Below are positions 11,254 through 25,733 of a DNA stretch of 64,000 bases, piece after piece (within the stretch, counting starts at the first letter, position 1; each line of letters begins with the position of its first letter). The notes below the pieces were generated by a model that saw only the letters and a program-made list of their open reading frames with translations, was not told where the DNA came from and searched no databases. The translations under genes and the position numbers were made by a program. This stretch comes from Bedellia somnulentella. Lineage: Eukaryota > Arthropoda > Insecta > Lepidoptera > Bedelliidae. Location: positions 16,015,213 through 16,079,212 of the forward strand of contig OY755183.1 of assembly GCA_963576735.1 (NCBI GenBank), written 5' to 3'.

Positions 11254-12258
11254 TCATTGACCAACTTTTTCGCAGCCAAAAATATTAACAATGTCAGCTT
11301 CCCTCCGAATTTTTGAGACGGGCTTCCCATCGCCTTGTCTGACACACACACGACCGTCCCGCGTCCACACGTACTTCCAACCTGCTGCACGAGCGCGTTC
11401 ACGTGCCTGGTTAAAAAGCGCTCTGTTCAGCCTGGTGAGTCGCTCGTTGACATAAAATTTAGTGGGCGGCCCGCCCAGCCCCAGGTCCGCGGTGGTGACG
11501 CCGCGCCGCACCCGCGCTGCGCGTAACAGCTCGTCGCGAGTGGCGCGCCGTGCCAGCCGCACCACGACCGGCCGCGCCGCGCCGCCGTCACGCGGCTGCC
11601 CCATACGCACCGCACTCACGAGGTCCCGCTCATCCAATTTAACCCCCAACTTCGAGCCCACGATTGTCACGAGATGAATAGTATTTTCACCCTTGTCTTC
11701 CGGTAAATTTGAAATTTGTATGTCATTAGCAAGGGCATCCTGGTCCCGTTCTTGGAGCTGAATTTGAAGATTTTCTATGGCCTCCTCCAGTACTTTTGTA
11801 CCACTAGATGTATTTCTGTCTGACAACAGTTTTTCCATGGCGTTTACTCTTTGATCGAAATCGTCCAGTCTACAGTTAATTGCCGTGATTGTCTCCCGGA
11901 AAAACTTAAACTCAGATCGGAAACTGGCCAGCTCACCTCTAAGTACTCTTATTTCGTCACGCAACAGTAGTTGCCGCTCATGCTCGCCGGCCTCCTCATC
12001 AGACTTCTCTACTTGGGAAATGGCTCCACTCGTACTAGTTAATGGCCGCTCAAACTCTAGCATTCCCTTAACCGGCGTTTCCGCTCCGTTATCTCGAGGC
12101 ATAGATCGGGTACACTCTGGGCACACCCAGCCAGTGGGTATGGTTTTTGATGGTGGCATCCCGACACACGCGCGATGATAAGATAACAGACATTTATGAC
12201 ATTCGACGCCATCTGTTCGAAGTTGTGTGATCTTCTTACAAGCCGAGCACTTGGGCAT
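11254..12258 (-). CDS. LINE ORF1 protein with PHD finger
   Basis: ORF1 of the LINE, about 334 residues from the ATG at 12258. The open frame extends six codons further only through a non-ATG codon. The N-terminus is a canonical PHD finger, Cys4-His-Cys3: C4, C7, C20, C23, H28, C31, C46, C49, with the conserved Trp44 two residues before C46. A coiled-coil-like, charged stretch follows (about 75-185), then a basic C-terminal domain (about 190-330) resembling the RNA-binding/chaperone end of L1-type ORF1 proteins. In this group of LINEs ORF1p coats element RNA; a PHD finger could tether it to histone tails, but that is inference. No stop or frameshift is seen, so this ORF appears intact. Confidence 0.85.
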   Translation of the reverse strand: MPKCSACKKITQLRTDGVECHKCLLSYHRACVGMPPSKTIPTGWVCPECTRSMPRDNGAETPVKGMLEFERPLTSTSGAISQVEKSDEEAGEHERQLLLRDEIRVLRGELASFRSEFKFFRETITAINCRLDDFDQRVNAMEKLLSDRNTSSGTKVLEEAIENLQIQLQERDQDALANDIQISNLPEDKGENTIHLVTIVGSKLGVKLDERDLVSAVRMGQPRDGGAARPVVVRLARRATRDELLRAARVRRGVTTADLGLGGPPTKFYVNERLTRLNRALFNQARERARAAGWKYVWTRDGRVCVRQGDGKPVSKIRREADIVNIFGCEKVGQ

Positions 12259-12605
12259 TGTGATTGATAAAATCAATACTAGAATACTGTTCTACTAGTT
12301 TACTAGAATGCCAATAGATAGCGCTACTGGTATTTTATTGTAAAAATATTTGAATTGTATTTTTAAGTGTGGGTGATTTTGAAAATTTATTTATTCCGAA
12401 ATCAAAGAGTCACAAGTTATTCGAGGAAAAAACACTTGAATCCGGGTTATTTCACTTCACAAATAAAACACTATGATATTTGTAACTATTTACGTGCACT
12501 TCAAAACTTCACAGTACAATTTTAGTAGTCAAAACAATTTTACGAATTAATATTGTCGCGACGGTGTTACGCTAGCATAACGCTCGACATAAGAGCGACT
12601 TTATA

Positions 12606-12869
12606 CCATGGCTACCGTTTATATCACTCAAGAACAAATGTATGAAATAAGAATGTTCAATAAAAAAAACATTAGGGATATTATCAATAAAATATATATG
12701 AAATCTAGTAACTTTCTGTCATTGTGTTTTCTTATATTAGTATCAATACTGCATCTGATGCCAGGCATTTATTAGTCAAGGTTCACAATTTGTTATCCAA
12801 TAGAAAGTGTCCCTATTAAATGACTTCACCCCTACCAGCTATGTTTGACAGTACCTCCCTTATTCCTAC
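12606..12869. other. No gene seen
   Basis: AT-rich DNA just outside the LINE target duplication. No motif recognised. Confidence 0.4.
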
Positions 12870-13160
12870 GAGTTTTTCGTAAGAGGTGACTAACACCCAA
12901 TTTCTGAATTAAGTATTCAAGCTGAGAACAACTTAAGTATCATATAAAATTCAGAACAATACTTAAGTTGTTCTCAGCTGGAATACTCAATTCAGAAATC
13001 AATCGTAAGGGTATTGGGGTTTTAAATGATGTGGCTGGAGCTTTACATTAAAATCTATGTTCCATTTGACTTTCAAAAGTTGTTGAAATATTTCTAATTC
13101 TGAAGCTCTGACCACCACATTTTGAGATCTACAGCCATGAGAATATATATTTACTTTATT
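12870..13160 (+). repeat. Old SINE-A copy split by a hairpin element
   Basis: Degraded SINE-A: CGTAAGAGGTGACTAAC near 12880 and GGTATTGGGGTTTTAA near 13011 are the two sides, followed by AGTTGTTGAAATATTTCTAA and CCATGAGAATATATAT. The part between (about 12900-13006) is foreign. Confidence 0.65.
12900..13006. mobile_element. Hairpin MITE within SINE-A
   Basis: About 42-bp arms form a near-perfect inverted repeat: TTTCTGAATTAAGTATTC and AGCTGAGAACAACTTAAGTA on the left and their complements on the right, around a loop of roughly 17 bases. There is no coding sequence. It sits exactly where the host SINE-A sequence is interrupted. Confidence 0.65.
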
Positions 13161-13204
13161 TTTTTTAAATAATATTTTTTCATTTCTGCGTCTCAGTGCC
13201 ACAA

Positions 13205-13745
13205 GCTATAAAGTCTCCTATTCCCTTTCCCCATCAGTAATTAAAGGTGTTAATATTTGCAATATCGAGCTGTCAAAAACGTAAACACTTTTAATTTACC
13301 TACTTGTAAAAGCCTAAGAGCTCAGCACGACCCATTCATTCATATGAGACGCCTATATAACAGTTTGAACAATAGACTTGACATTTTTGTGGGTCTCAAC
13401 CATTTTAGATCACAAATAAGAAATATATTTCAAAACAAACAAAAGTAAAGTTACAAAATTTAAATTGTTGATACTACTACTCTACTTCCTTAGTTGTTAT
13501 TTTATTTTACTTTTATTTTTATTTTACCCTGTCTTGTTAGGTTTTTTCACAATATTATTATTATTAACTAGTGTACTTTATAAATATTTAAGAGTTTAAC
13601 GTTTACACGCATAAATTAAATTACAAAAAAAAGCTGTCAACACACAATTAAGGACATTGTAACTAGATTATAAGGCATTAAGCATGTTATTTATCATGTA
13701 ATGTTTCATGTCTGTAGTGTGATGCATATAAATAAATAAATAAAT
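13205..13745 (+). mobile_element. 3' end of another LINE, AAAT tail
   Basis: The short frame at 13257-13448 reads RRLYNSLNNRLDIF and NHFRSQIRNIF, which resembles the very C-terminus of RT proteins of CR1/jockey-like LINEs (LYNSLP...LP..FK..I). An AT-rich 3' UTR follows and ends in (AAAT)n near 13729-13748. It is 5'-truncated and has no catalytic motif. The left edge is uncertain. Confidence 0.5.
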
Positions 13746-13749
13746 AAAT

Positions 13750-14600
13750 TTAGCAAAAACAAGCAATAGTTAGCAATAGTATGAATAACATAATTACATA
13801 ATGTATGAATAATTACTTATCAAACATTGCATTGTTATCAACAACTTGTTATCTAGTATTGCAAGATTTTACAATATACAATCAAGAAAGTGTAATTATC
13901 AAGTAAATTTAATACAATAAGTTTATTGCATTCATATCAGTTTTTTTAGTAGGGAAACTAGGAATTATTTCATATTATGTACTTTCCTTTTTGAATAAAT
14001 GAATCTCTTCTTTATTTTTTCGTTTCGCTCTTGTCAGAGCGGTCGTGGTCTTGATAAATGGATCTAGGTAGGGAATATTCACAAAGAAGTAGTAGTAGTA
14101 TGTCTCAAACAAAAAAAAATAATCAAGAATGTAATATTATCATCAGTCAACAATCAAAATTAGCATTGAAGAATCATAAACAGTTTAAATTTAAGATAAC
14201 TTTGAGATGCAGAATGTTCAGGGATTTGTATTTTTTGTTTTGTATGTTTCTCACATTTTACAGTTTGGTAGGAGTTCAATCAAAACTAATATTATTTATT
14301 TGCATGACAAACATGGCCTGATTTGAAAAAGTTATTAAGGATTTATCAAGCAACTAAATCAAAATATGTACTACATGTGCAAAGCCAGGAAGGAACATGA
14401 TCTTCTGGCTTTGTTTTAACTAATACACCACTGAAACTAATAGTAGGAAATATTACAGGTATAACAGTAAAATTTGATATAAATTTGTCTTACGCCCTCT
14501 GTGTGGTAGTGACTATAACTCAGTCATGGGTATCCCTAAATCAATGACAAGTCACATTTATATATACAGAAAAATCAAACAAGGAGCCATAAGGAGTCTT
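13750..14600. other. Probable intron of the ZNRF-like gene; no exon found
   Basis: On the minus strand this lies downstream of the ZNRF-like first exon. I looked for the expected cysteine-rich continuation (FKCPVC, then a RING finger) and did not find it. The open frame 14058-14321 is low-complexity. Confidence 0.4.
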
Positions 14601-14718
14601 TGTAGGTTCTAATGTTAAGCAATTGTGTCGATTCCTTCAAATTTCTCAAAAGTATTCATGGAAAATGTTAAGATGAAATTACTTCTTAAACCTATTTGAG
14701 CATAGACATAACACTTAC

Positions 14719-15085
14719 CATTTAAAGACCAGATATGTGAGGGCAGAGATTGGGCGGCGTAGACTCTACCGAGAGCCAGAGATGTCCCAGGAACCGGAAT
14801 CACGTCATCATTGGAGCTAGAGTCAGAGTCCGGGCTGGCAGCGGCGGACGCTTGGTAGCTTTGCGAGTTCTGGGCAATCGAGATGGCTTCGTGAGACGAG
14901 TGCAGATCAGGAACAGACGACAGAGACCTGGCTCGCTGGCGATCGCTCGACACCTGCATCCCCGGGATAGCTCGCAATAAGTTGAAACCAACGCTTCCTG
15001 ACACCACGTCGGAGCTGGAACTCGTCGAGAATGTCCTCGGTCTCGGACTCTGACCCCCGTTGGCTGTACTCGCCTTAGCACCCAT
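14719..15085 (-). CDS. ZNRF1/2-type E3 ubiquitin ligase, first exon
   Basis: The exon starts at the ATG at 15085 and ends at a splice site, AAATG|GTAAGT, at 14719/14718. It encodes 122 codons plus one base. The start MGAKAS is an N-myristoylation signal as in ZNRF1/2, which attach to membranes by N-myristate and ubiquitinate substrates through a C-terminal RING finger. A long Ser-rich disordered stretch follows, then AQSLPSHIWSLNG, which matches the position of the conserved SLPAHL block just before the zinc finger in ZNRF proteins. The zinc-finger and RING exons are not found in the window, so the next intron is long or the rest lies beyond the left edge. The six residues after LNG in the open frame are intron. 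The identification rests on the two ends of this exon. Confidence 0.7.
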
Positions 15086-15125
15086 CTCTTACCGAACTTA
15101 GTTGCGAAAAAAATAACACTCGTCA

Positions 15126-15330
15126 AACCACAATTATTGCAACACGATCACACACGGTCGAGCGACCAAACAGAGGTCACATTTGAGTGCATCGCGCGAA
15201 ACTCAAAGCCGGGTACGGTTTTACGAAAATAACACTGTTTAAAGTCATAAAAAGAAAACAGCTTATTTATTGTGTGTAAACAGCGCTCATGTGCCCTATC
15301 CAGCAAAATTTTGACAGATCAGATCTTTCA
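15126..15330. promoter_or_regulatory. Likely promoter region of the ZNRF-like gene
   Basis: It lies directly upstream of the MGAK start codon. It is less AT-rich than its surroundings and contains CGAGCGACC- and CGCGCG-type CpG stretches. A divergent start for the TVP23 gene here is possible, since its first exon is missing upstream of 20669, but I see no direct support for that. Placement is by position only. Confidence 0.3.
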
Positions 15331-15599
15331 TCTTTCTTCCTTTTCCTTTTTTGCATGAATTGAAGTTTACTCTATCTGCACTATTGAAATCATGAAATAG
15401 TAGTGGTATCTCTTTCATACGTTGCCGTTAAATAAGGAAAGTATGATTTAAATATTAACACGTTTTGGTCCACGCAGGTCTATTATTGTAAGGGAAGCCA
15501 ATATATATACTAAATCCATGGAAGTATTATTTAAACAGCTTCATGACTAAATCTGAATCTCTAAACCGTCATCTGATTTTTGACACCTAAAGGTGCTCC

Positions 15600-15834
15600 C
15601 TCACCGGGAGCATTCACCTATACTGTAACTATTATACCTCTATGACTGTAACATTAAAGATTCGTCTTTGAGCCTTACATTACAATTATACCTCCCTGAC
15701 CGACGCGCGTTCGCGTGTATTTTATATAATCATTACAAGGTCCGCATTGTCTCGCTCGGTTCGGTTCTCCTCCTTCACAGACGTAATATACTCAAATCTG
15801 TAACGTTACATTACATGCGAATGCTCCCGGTGAG
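15600..15834. mobile_element. MITE with CTCACCGGGAGCATTC ends
   Basis: Perfect 16-bp inverted ends (CTCACCGGGAGCATTC at 15600-15615 and its complement at 15819-15834) enclose 200 bp without coding sequence. It lies within the 110-bp tandem array. No target duplication could be fixed. Confidence 0.7.
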
Positions 15835-16163
15835 TTAATGGAATTCAATATTTTTTAGGAGTGTTCCATGTGTGAAGTAGGGAGTAGGATATAAAATCTA
15901 CAGGGTTTCTATGTTCCTTTCAGTCCACGCAGGTCTATTATAGTGAGGGAGGGACGCCAAGATGCTAAATGTGAATTTCTTAGACCGTCATCCGATTTGT
16001 ATAATATCTACGGGGTATCTATGTTCCTTTCGGTCCACGCAGGTCTATTATAGTTAGGGAGGGACGCCAAGATGCTAAATCTGAATTTATTAGACCGTCA
16101 TCCAATTTGTATAATATATACGGGGTTTCTTAATTCCTTTCGGTCCACGCAGGTCTATTATAG

Positions 16164-16993
16164 AATAGAATAGAATAGAAAACTCTTTATTGTACATCAA
16201 ATATGGAAAAACAATTACAAATACACAGAATGAATTAACAAAAGTACAATTGGCGGTCTTATCACTAAAAGCGATCTCTTCCAGACAACCTTTGAATGGA
16301 GAGGTCAATAAATTAGAGTCATGTGAGATAGATGTACAACAACATGGTGAAACTGATGACTATGCGTTAATCTGCTTAAACAATACAACAATCCAGTCAT
16401 ACTTAAATCTAGTTATAAAATAATAAACTATTAACAAACATATAAATACTATGATACAATAAATTAAAACTACATACAAATATTATGATACATATTTTTA
16501 TTTATATACTTAATATATATAATTTAATTTGCAACAGTATTATAGCGTTTCAGTGAGGTAGTGCTTTTTTACCATATCGTTAAAAATAGATTGGGATTTA
16601 GCCTGACGAATCTCTACCGGAAGTGCGTTCCACAATTGAACAGCCTGCACAGTGAAGGAGGAGCCATAGTAATTGGTTGAATGGGAGGGAATGCTTAATA
16701 GAAGATTATGTTCAGAACGTAGATTAAGATTGTGGGAAGAGGAGAGAAATTGAAAACGTTCTTTTAGATAGAAAGGGGTGGCAGGATTGAATAAAATAGA
16801 GTGAAGGAGAGAAAGTGTATGTGCATTCCGGCGGAGACGAATAGGAAGCCATTTCAGTTGAGTGCGATATACAGATACATGATCATATTTCCTCAATCCA
16901 AAAATAAACCTAATGCAAAAGTTTTGGAGGCGCTCAAGTTTATTAAGTTGCTCTTCAGTTATATCAAGGTAGCAAGTATCAGCATAGTCAAGA
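16164..16993 (-). mobile_element. 5'-truncated LINE, (ATTCT)n tail
   Basis: An 830-bp LINE 3' end flanked by 8-bp duplications TATTATAG (16156-16163 and 16994-17001). The minus-strand frame at 16540-16896 encodes the RT C-terminus (YGSSFTVQAVQLWNALPVEI, with SIFNDMVKKHYL after it), as in CR1/L2-like ORF2 ends. A 3' UTR with CCAGACAACC- and GGCGGTC-type blocks follows, and the tail is (ATTCT)n. A second 3' end of the same family is at 60124-60245. Confidence 0.82.
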
Positions 16994-17039
16994 TATTATA
17001 GTGAGGGAGAGAGTCAATATGAGGAGGTATTTTTTTAAA

Positions 17040-18310
17040 GTTTTTATTTCATCATACGCTGTGCCTTCTTAATCCATCTATCTATATATAGGCCTACCGC
17101 GCCGGTAAGAACACGACTTACTATTTGCTCGCTCAAGAAAAGGTCATTCCATGTAAATAAGTGGGATGTTCAAAATAGCCCTAAGCGACTAAAACCAATG
17201 ATGAAATAAAACACTAGCTCAGCACTTAGAAACCCTAAATATCGCTTATGGTGAAGCTCGCTAGCTTATTTCTACATTCTAGCCCTACTTGATGTAATTT
17301 CCACATGAGCTTTTCAGGCAAAACAAAGTCTAATAATAACTTATTTAATCAACTAGTATTCAAAATTAAAAAGAGGCAAATTATATTTGAAAAATAAGAG
17401 TTTTAAATTAAACCAGCTGAACTAAATAATGGTTCACTGGGCACTGACTACACCTCCTTTATAACTCCGCATATATTTTACGGAGGCGAAGGCGTATGCG
17501 GAGATTAAAGTTCTTGCGGAGCTCCGCAGTTACGGAGGTGGAGGCGAAGTTCCGTTACAACCATATTTTATACCACGCGATATCTAGTTAAAAGATTGCT
17601 CGTACTAGCTATGCTGGTAAGGCAGGAGCATCTATTACACAAGTAGTTAGTAAGTTCCCTAAACAAACATTCCTCACTCAGCACTGGCAAAACTATTGTG
17701 CTAAACTCAATACAGGCCAATCTATATAAAATAGGCTTACTTTACTTGTCCGAGTTGTAATATTTATTTTATTTATTATTTTTTCAGTAAACTAGTATTT
17801 TACTTACATGTAAAAACTACCATTATTGCATAGTATAATTGTAAATAAAAGAGATACAATGAATCCAGCAACAGTACGTATGAAACGTTTCATCTACCAA
17901 TATTCTAGACTAATATAAATCATGTCAGTACTTAGTCATTTGGTTAGATTTTTAATTGTATTGTATTGATAGCAATCCAGCCATGCTGCCTTTTCATTCC
18001 ATGGTGTATTACTGCTTATCATTTATGTTAGATAGTAAAATATTCAACTCATTTAACCGGGCAGTAAAATAAAACAATTATAGATACTACACGTCACTAT
18101 ACTAATAAACCTACTACGTATACCAACCAACCACCAATACTGAACCTATTCTACAGCATTTAATTAATCTCTAGATGTTACACTTCATGGTTTGATCTTG
18201 AATTGATTTATATTATAATATGAGCCATTACGCAGAACTCTGAACTGAAATCATAGTAAACTCACAGCATGGTAAAGTGTAGGAAACAGAAACAAGTATG
18301 AAGATGCATA
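17040..18310. other. No gene seen
   Basis: Mostly AT-rich. A small GC-richer block at about 17440-17570 repeats GCGGAG/CTCCGC and GGAGGCGAAG motifs in both orientations, which could be a MITE or a local hairpin. No exon or RNA gene was recognised. Confidence 0.35.
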
Positions 18311-18317
18311 TATACTT

Positions 18318-20361
18318 GGGCTTTTTTCATTTTAAGGCGACATGTTCGAAATGGAAACGTAAATTAAGTACAACGTTAATTTTGAATATACTTAACTTTA
18401 GACGATAAAAGAAGGTATATAGTATCAATATTTTTTAATTAAAACACATTTAGACTGTAATTATTTGATTAAAATCACTTTTTGTGTAGCCATGACTAAG
18501 CAAAGTTCCATTTAGTCACATTACACAAATGAATGTAAATCAAACAATTCGGAATTTCATGTAATAAAACAATTTTGATCGTAATCAAGACACATCTTTT
18601 ATTTGAAATTTAACAACATAATTGTTATAATTATCATATAAAATCACATTTTTGACAAATTTTAAACATTTCGTCACTTTTTGTTTTTGATCACTAGACA
18701 TTTTTAGTGTTAAATATGTATTTCAACCAACAAATTAGAAAAATATCATTATTGCCAAAAGGATACACTAAGTATATTCCTAATAAATGTTAATTTACAA
18801 GTAATATTCTTTGAAAATCTGAGAAAATAGTTAAAAACAACACTGTCAATATTAGGACAGTGACTAAGTAGGAACTCAATATGTACGAAATGGAATTATA
18901 AAGCTAAGTTCACAGAGCTACAAATATCACGACATAATTATTTAGAATCGTTCAGTCATTGTTATTGTACTATATTTTTATTAAAACTAAATAAATAATT
19001 TTAGTAAAATTAAATTTAAATTTAAATTATTTTTTTTTCTTACAGTTCTTCGAAACTTCTACTAATATCCACGTTTCAACTTTCAAATTGTATCAAGTGT
19101 GAATCTAAAAGAAAAGCATAAAGTGTTAATATACGGGTGTTTCAGGAACTTGAAATAATATTGTCAGATTCGTGTTGCGAGAGATACCTTGAGTCAGGAT
19201 TAGTAGGTGAAATAATAAAAACCTGATTTTTTTTTTCGACTCCCCATACAAATTTATAACGTAGTTCCAACAGCGCTAGTGTCTATGTGGAGTCGAAAAA
19301 AAATGACCCACTTTTATTACTTATTTTACTGATCAATTTTACCGATTTTAATCAGGGTAACCCAACATGAATCTGATAGGTAATATAATTTCAACTTCCT
19401 CAAGCACCTGTATATAATTACCTATCGAACTTAGTTTTAATAGGAGTTTTTTCTTGCCTTCGTTGTACCAAAAAATAATATAATTCATTCATTTATTTTA
19501 ATGTCTGTTAATCAAAGCAATGTGGCTAATGCTTTACAGTTCCATTTCGTCACTTTTTGATTCCGCTTATACATCACAATACGAAATGGATGTGACGAAA
19601 TTCTATTTTTTTTGCAAATTATTACGTTTTAGAGTGAAAAATTGGTATAATATCAAATTTAATCGTTGAAACCCATAAACTAATAACTAAACTACAATTT
19701 AATTTATAAATAAGCTAAAATATAACTTTACTTACCTCAAAATCAAATAAATTAAATGGAAAACAATTTTTGGTAACAGATTACGCACTACTTATTATTC
19801 ATGTTTTAACGAGACAGACAAGTTACACCAAACAAAAAAATGATGCCAGCACGCAAACAATGTTGCCTATATTATAAAACAAATTTAATTTTGGGGTAAT
19901 TCATTAGTTAAGCTAATCAAACCCACCTCTGAACGAAAGGGAATTCCACCTTTCAGAAATCGTAGGACAATCGAAATTGTAGTTTTTTTCTATTTTTTTC
20001 TATTGTAATGGTATAAAAAGATAACTAAATTTGAATTTTGACTATATTCTTAATTAAATAAAATAAAACAACACATGAGCTTTAGAGGAAAATAAACTAA
20101 AATTTCTAAATCAAAGTTGGGAACATAGTCGTAGGACTGTAGGACACGTATAAAACACGATGTTTTTTTCATTGAAAACGCATTTTTTAAGTTATTTAGA
20201 TAATAATGTTACTTTTTTTGTCTTAAATGTATTAAAAAATGCTTAAGAGATGAGAAAAGCAGCCAGAGATGTTATTTCTATGAATTTTGTTTAACAATAT
20301 TTGCTTTCAAAGTTGAAGGACACGAACATTCTTGGTGGTCGCCCTAAGATGAAAAAAGCCC
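18318..20361. mobile_element. 2-kb TIR element without ORF, ACTT duplication
   Basis: The ends form imperfect inverted repeats of about 25 bp (GGGCTTTTTTCATTTTAAGG on the left; on the right, read in complement, GGGCTTTTTTCATCTTAGGG), flanked by ACTT on both sides (18314-18317 and 20362-20365). The interior has no ORF of note. It repeats ATTTCGTCACTTTTTG (near 18668 and 19544) and hosts a smaller MITE at 19132. A non-autonomous DNA transposon is the likely explanation; the superfamily is unknown. Confidence 0.6.
19132..19413. mobile_element. MITE with CGGGTGTTTCAGGAA-type ends
   Basis: The two ends are imperfect inverted repeats of about 45 bp (left CGGGTGTTTCAGGAACTTGA; right, in complement, CAGGTGCTTGAGGAAGTTGA), with TA on both flanks. 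Inside are AT-rich arms around two GACTCC/GGAGTC blocks. It lies within the 2-kb element at 18318-20361. Confidence 0.6.
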
Positions 20362-20443
20362 ACTTACTTAAGTGAATAACTGATTAGGAGCCTCCCTGTA
20401 ACTTGAAGCCTTATCCAGCTCATGGGAAAAGTAAAAAAGTAGT

Positions 20444-20527
20444 GTTAGTGTTAAGAGGCGATCGATAGTCTCTGCCTACCCCAATGGGAACTAACGGCGT
20501 GAGAATATGTATGTATGTATGTATGTA
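20444..20527 (+). mobile_element. 3' end of TATG-tailed LINE
   Basis: The fragment runs AAGAGGCGATCGATAGTCTC, then TGCCTACCCCAATGGGAAC, then TAACGGCGTGAGAATATG and (TATG)n. It is the same 3' end as at 3283 and 33972. Confidence 0.65.
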
Positions 20528-20668
20528 GTGTTAGTCATAGTGTACACTACCATAGCTTATTAATGAGATTCCATTTCAGTACCATAGATTCATTAATTAA
20601 CAAATTAAACTGGAGTGTATGCTTTGCACGGCTTTATTCATGTAGTGTTGTTAACACATTACTTACAG

Positions 20669-24274
<3,606 letters not shown>

Positions 24275-24323
24275 ATGTGGTAGAAATAAGAAACATTAAA
24301 TTAATAAATTTCATATATTTATA

Positions 24324-24573
24324 CATACATACATACATATACACTCACGGCTATAAATCCCTAGAAGGGGTAGCCAGAGCTAAGGAATTAAAAAATCCTC
24401 AGCCACTTTTGGAAAGTTGAGTGGGGAAAAGATGGTGAAATAAAGTATGTTGGTGATGGGTCTCCAGCCGCATTGCCCAAAATTTCCTTAAAAGCCCCAA
24501 TACCATTAGTCGCCTCTTACGTACACCCACCGGAAGAAATGGGGTAGTGCTATTCTAAGCCGACACTACACAG
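24324..24573 (-). repeat. SINE-A copy with 12-bp target duplication
   Basis: It sits just past the TVP23 stop codon, flanked by CATATATTTATA at 24312-24323 and 24574-24585. The copy is full length. It may be part of the TVP23 3' UTR. Confidence 0.85.
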
Positions 24574-24589
24574 CATATATTTATACTCC

Positions 24590-25730
24590 TGTATTATTGC
24601 TTGTATGTGTTAGCATTGGCGATCAAGAGAGACAACTATATAATTTATCTCACTCTTTTATAATTAAGAGTTAGCCATTTAACCATTCATATGCTGACAT
24701 TGTCTTTATTCAATTACACTAAAGCATACTCCATTTTCATAAAGCATGCTACATACTCACATCGCTCAAAGTGTAAAAACAGAGACAGAGAGAGAGAAAA
24801 AGAACGATATATATTATCAGCACCATTGGATCGCCATCTCTTTCAAGAACACTTGTAGAAATATAGGAGTATAAGATGTATGTAAAATTTATGATTTATT
24901 ACTCAGAATAACTGAGAAATTTGAACTAACTGCGTGGAAGACCAAATGCTTATGCCTATGCCTGCATTCTAAAGCACAATTAAAAATTACGCATTTTAAA
25001 ATTGGCCTTAAATTCCTGTTCTCCGCTCTATGTCTAAGTTTCTTAGATATTCTGAGGGTTATTACTTCTAGAAACTGAAGATTATATTATTATTTAGGAT
25101 TAAAATGTTTAATTAAACTTTTAGTTTAGTATTACGTTATTTATGTTGTGTATATTGTGTAAATATAGGTCAAATATTGTATATTTTATGACAACGCATT
25201 TAATTTAATAATACACAGGTGCATTCCATATACTTTTTTTTTGACTGTCGATTATGAAGCAAATTTTAAGGAATCAAATTCTACTTTGTCGTAAAAGGAT
25301 TTGTTATAATTACGACTTTATTTTTCTAGAAAATTACTATGGTGGTCTCAAATTCATTTTAATTTGTCATATCATTATTGTTACAAAACATGAATACGAA
25401 ATAAATTATACAAGTAAGTAAAAAATTTAAACTAAATTATTTATTTGTCTACTCAATGCCATTTCCACTAAATAGGAAAATTTCCGTGATATTAATTAAT
25501 TAAAAAAAAAAATACGCACGTTTTCAAAAAATTGAGGTAAAGTCGCCGATACTTCAGGATCTTTAAACACCAGTAGAAAATACCTAATCGATTTTAAAAT
25601 TAATGTGATCTGTACCTACAATATGTGCATGTGTAAACTTTCTATTCATCTTTGTCGTCTTACCATAAAGTAACGGGTGGATAGACGTTATTTTCATATA
25701 CTGTGGGTGAATTTTGTGAGCGTTTTACTC
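24590..25730. other. No gene seen
   Basis: AT-rich intergenic DNA between TVP23 and TMF1. An (AG)n-rich tract near 24780-24800. Nothing else recognised. Confidence 0.4.
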
Positions 25731-25733
25731 CAT

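Larger units (their letters stand above)
6808..12586 (-). mobile_element. Near-full-length LINE (CR1/L2-like group)
   Basis: A 5.8-kb non-LTR retrotransposon lies between perfect 19-bp target duplications (acataagagcgactttata at 6789-6807 and 12587-12605). It reads 5'UTR, ORF1 (PHD finger, coiled coil, RNA-binding-like C-terminus), a spacer, ORF2 (endonuclease then reverse transcriptase), and a 3' UTR with a hairpin, ending in a CT-rich simple tail. A SINE-B copy of 377 bp has jumped into the spacer between the ORFs. ORF2 carries one frameshift near 9300, so this copy is probably dead, but it is otherwise well preserved. The RT C-terminus (WNDIPPPIRAV) fits the CR1/L2/Kiri branch; the exact clade is a guess. 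Confidence 0.9.
15461..17030 (+). repeat. 110-bp tandem repeat array with nested insertions
   Basis: The block GGTCCACGCAGGTCTATTAT recurs at about 15467, 15921, 16031 and 16141. The last three are spaced exactly 110 bp and share CGCCAAGATGCTAAAT and TAGACCGTCATCC. The first copy is diverged, and the extra distance to the second is explained by a 235-bp MITE plus two unit lengths. The last unit is split by a LINE fragment at 16164-16993 and resumes with TGAGGGAGAGAG at 17002. It may be a small satellite or the inside of an unrecognised element. Confidence 0.75.

Noticed and set aside
10764..11402. 212-residue minus-strand frame
   Set aside because: It covers the AT-rich spacer of the LINE and overlaps ORF1 in another frame; the sequence is low-complexity.
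14750..15126. Plus-strand 76-residue and minus-strand 108-residue frames over the ZNRF-like exon
   Set aside because: Both are shadows; only the MGAK frame has myristoylation start, SLPSHI block and matching splice donor.
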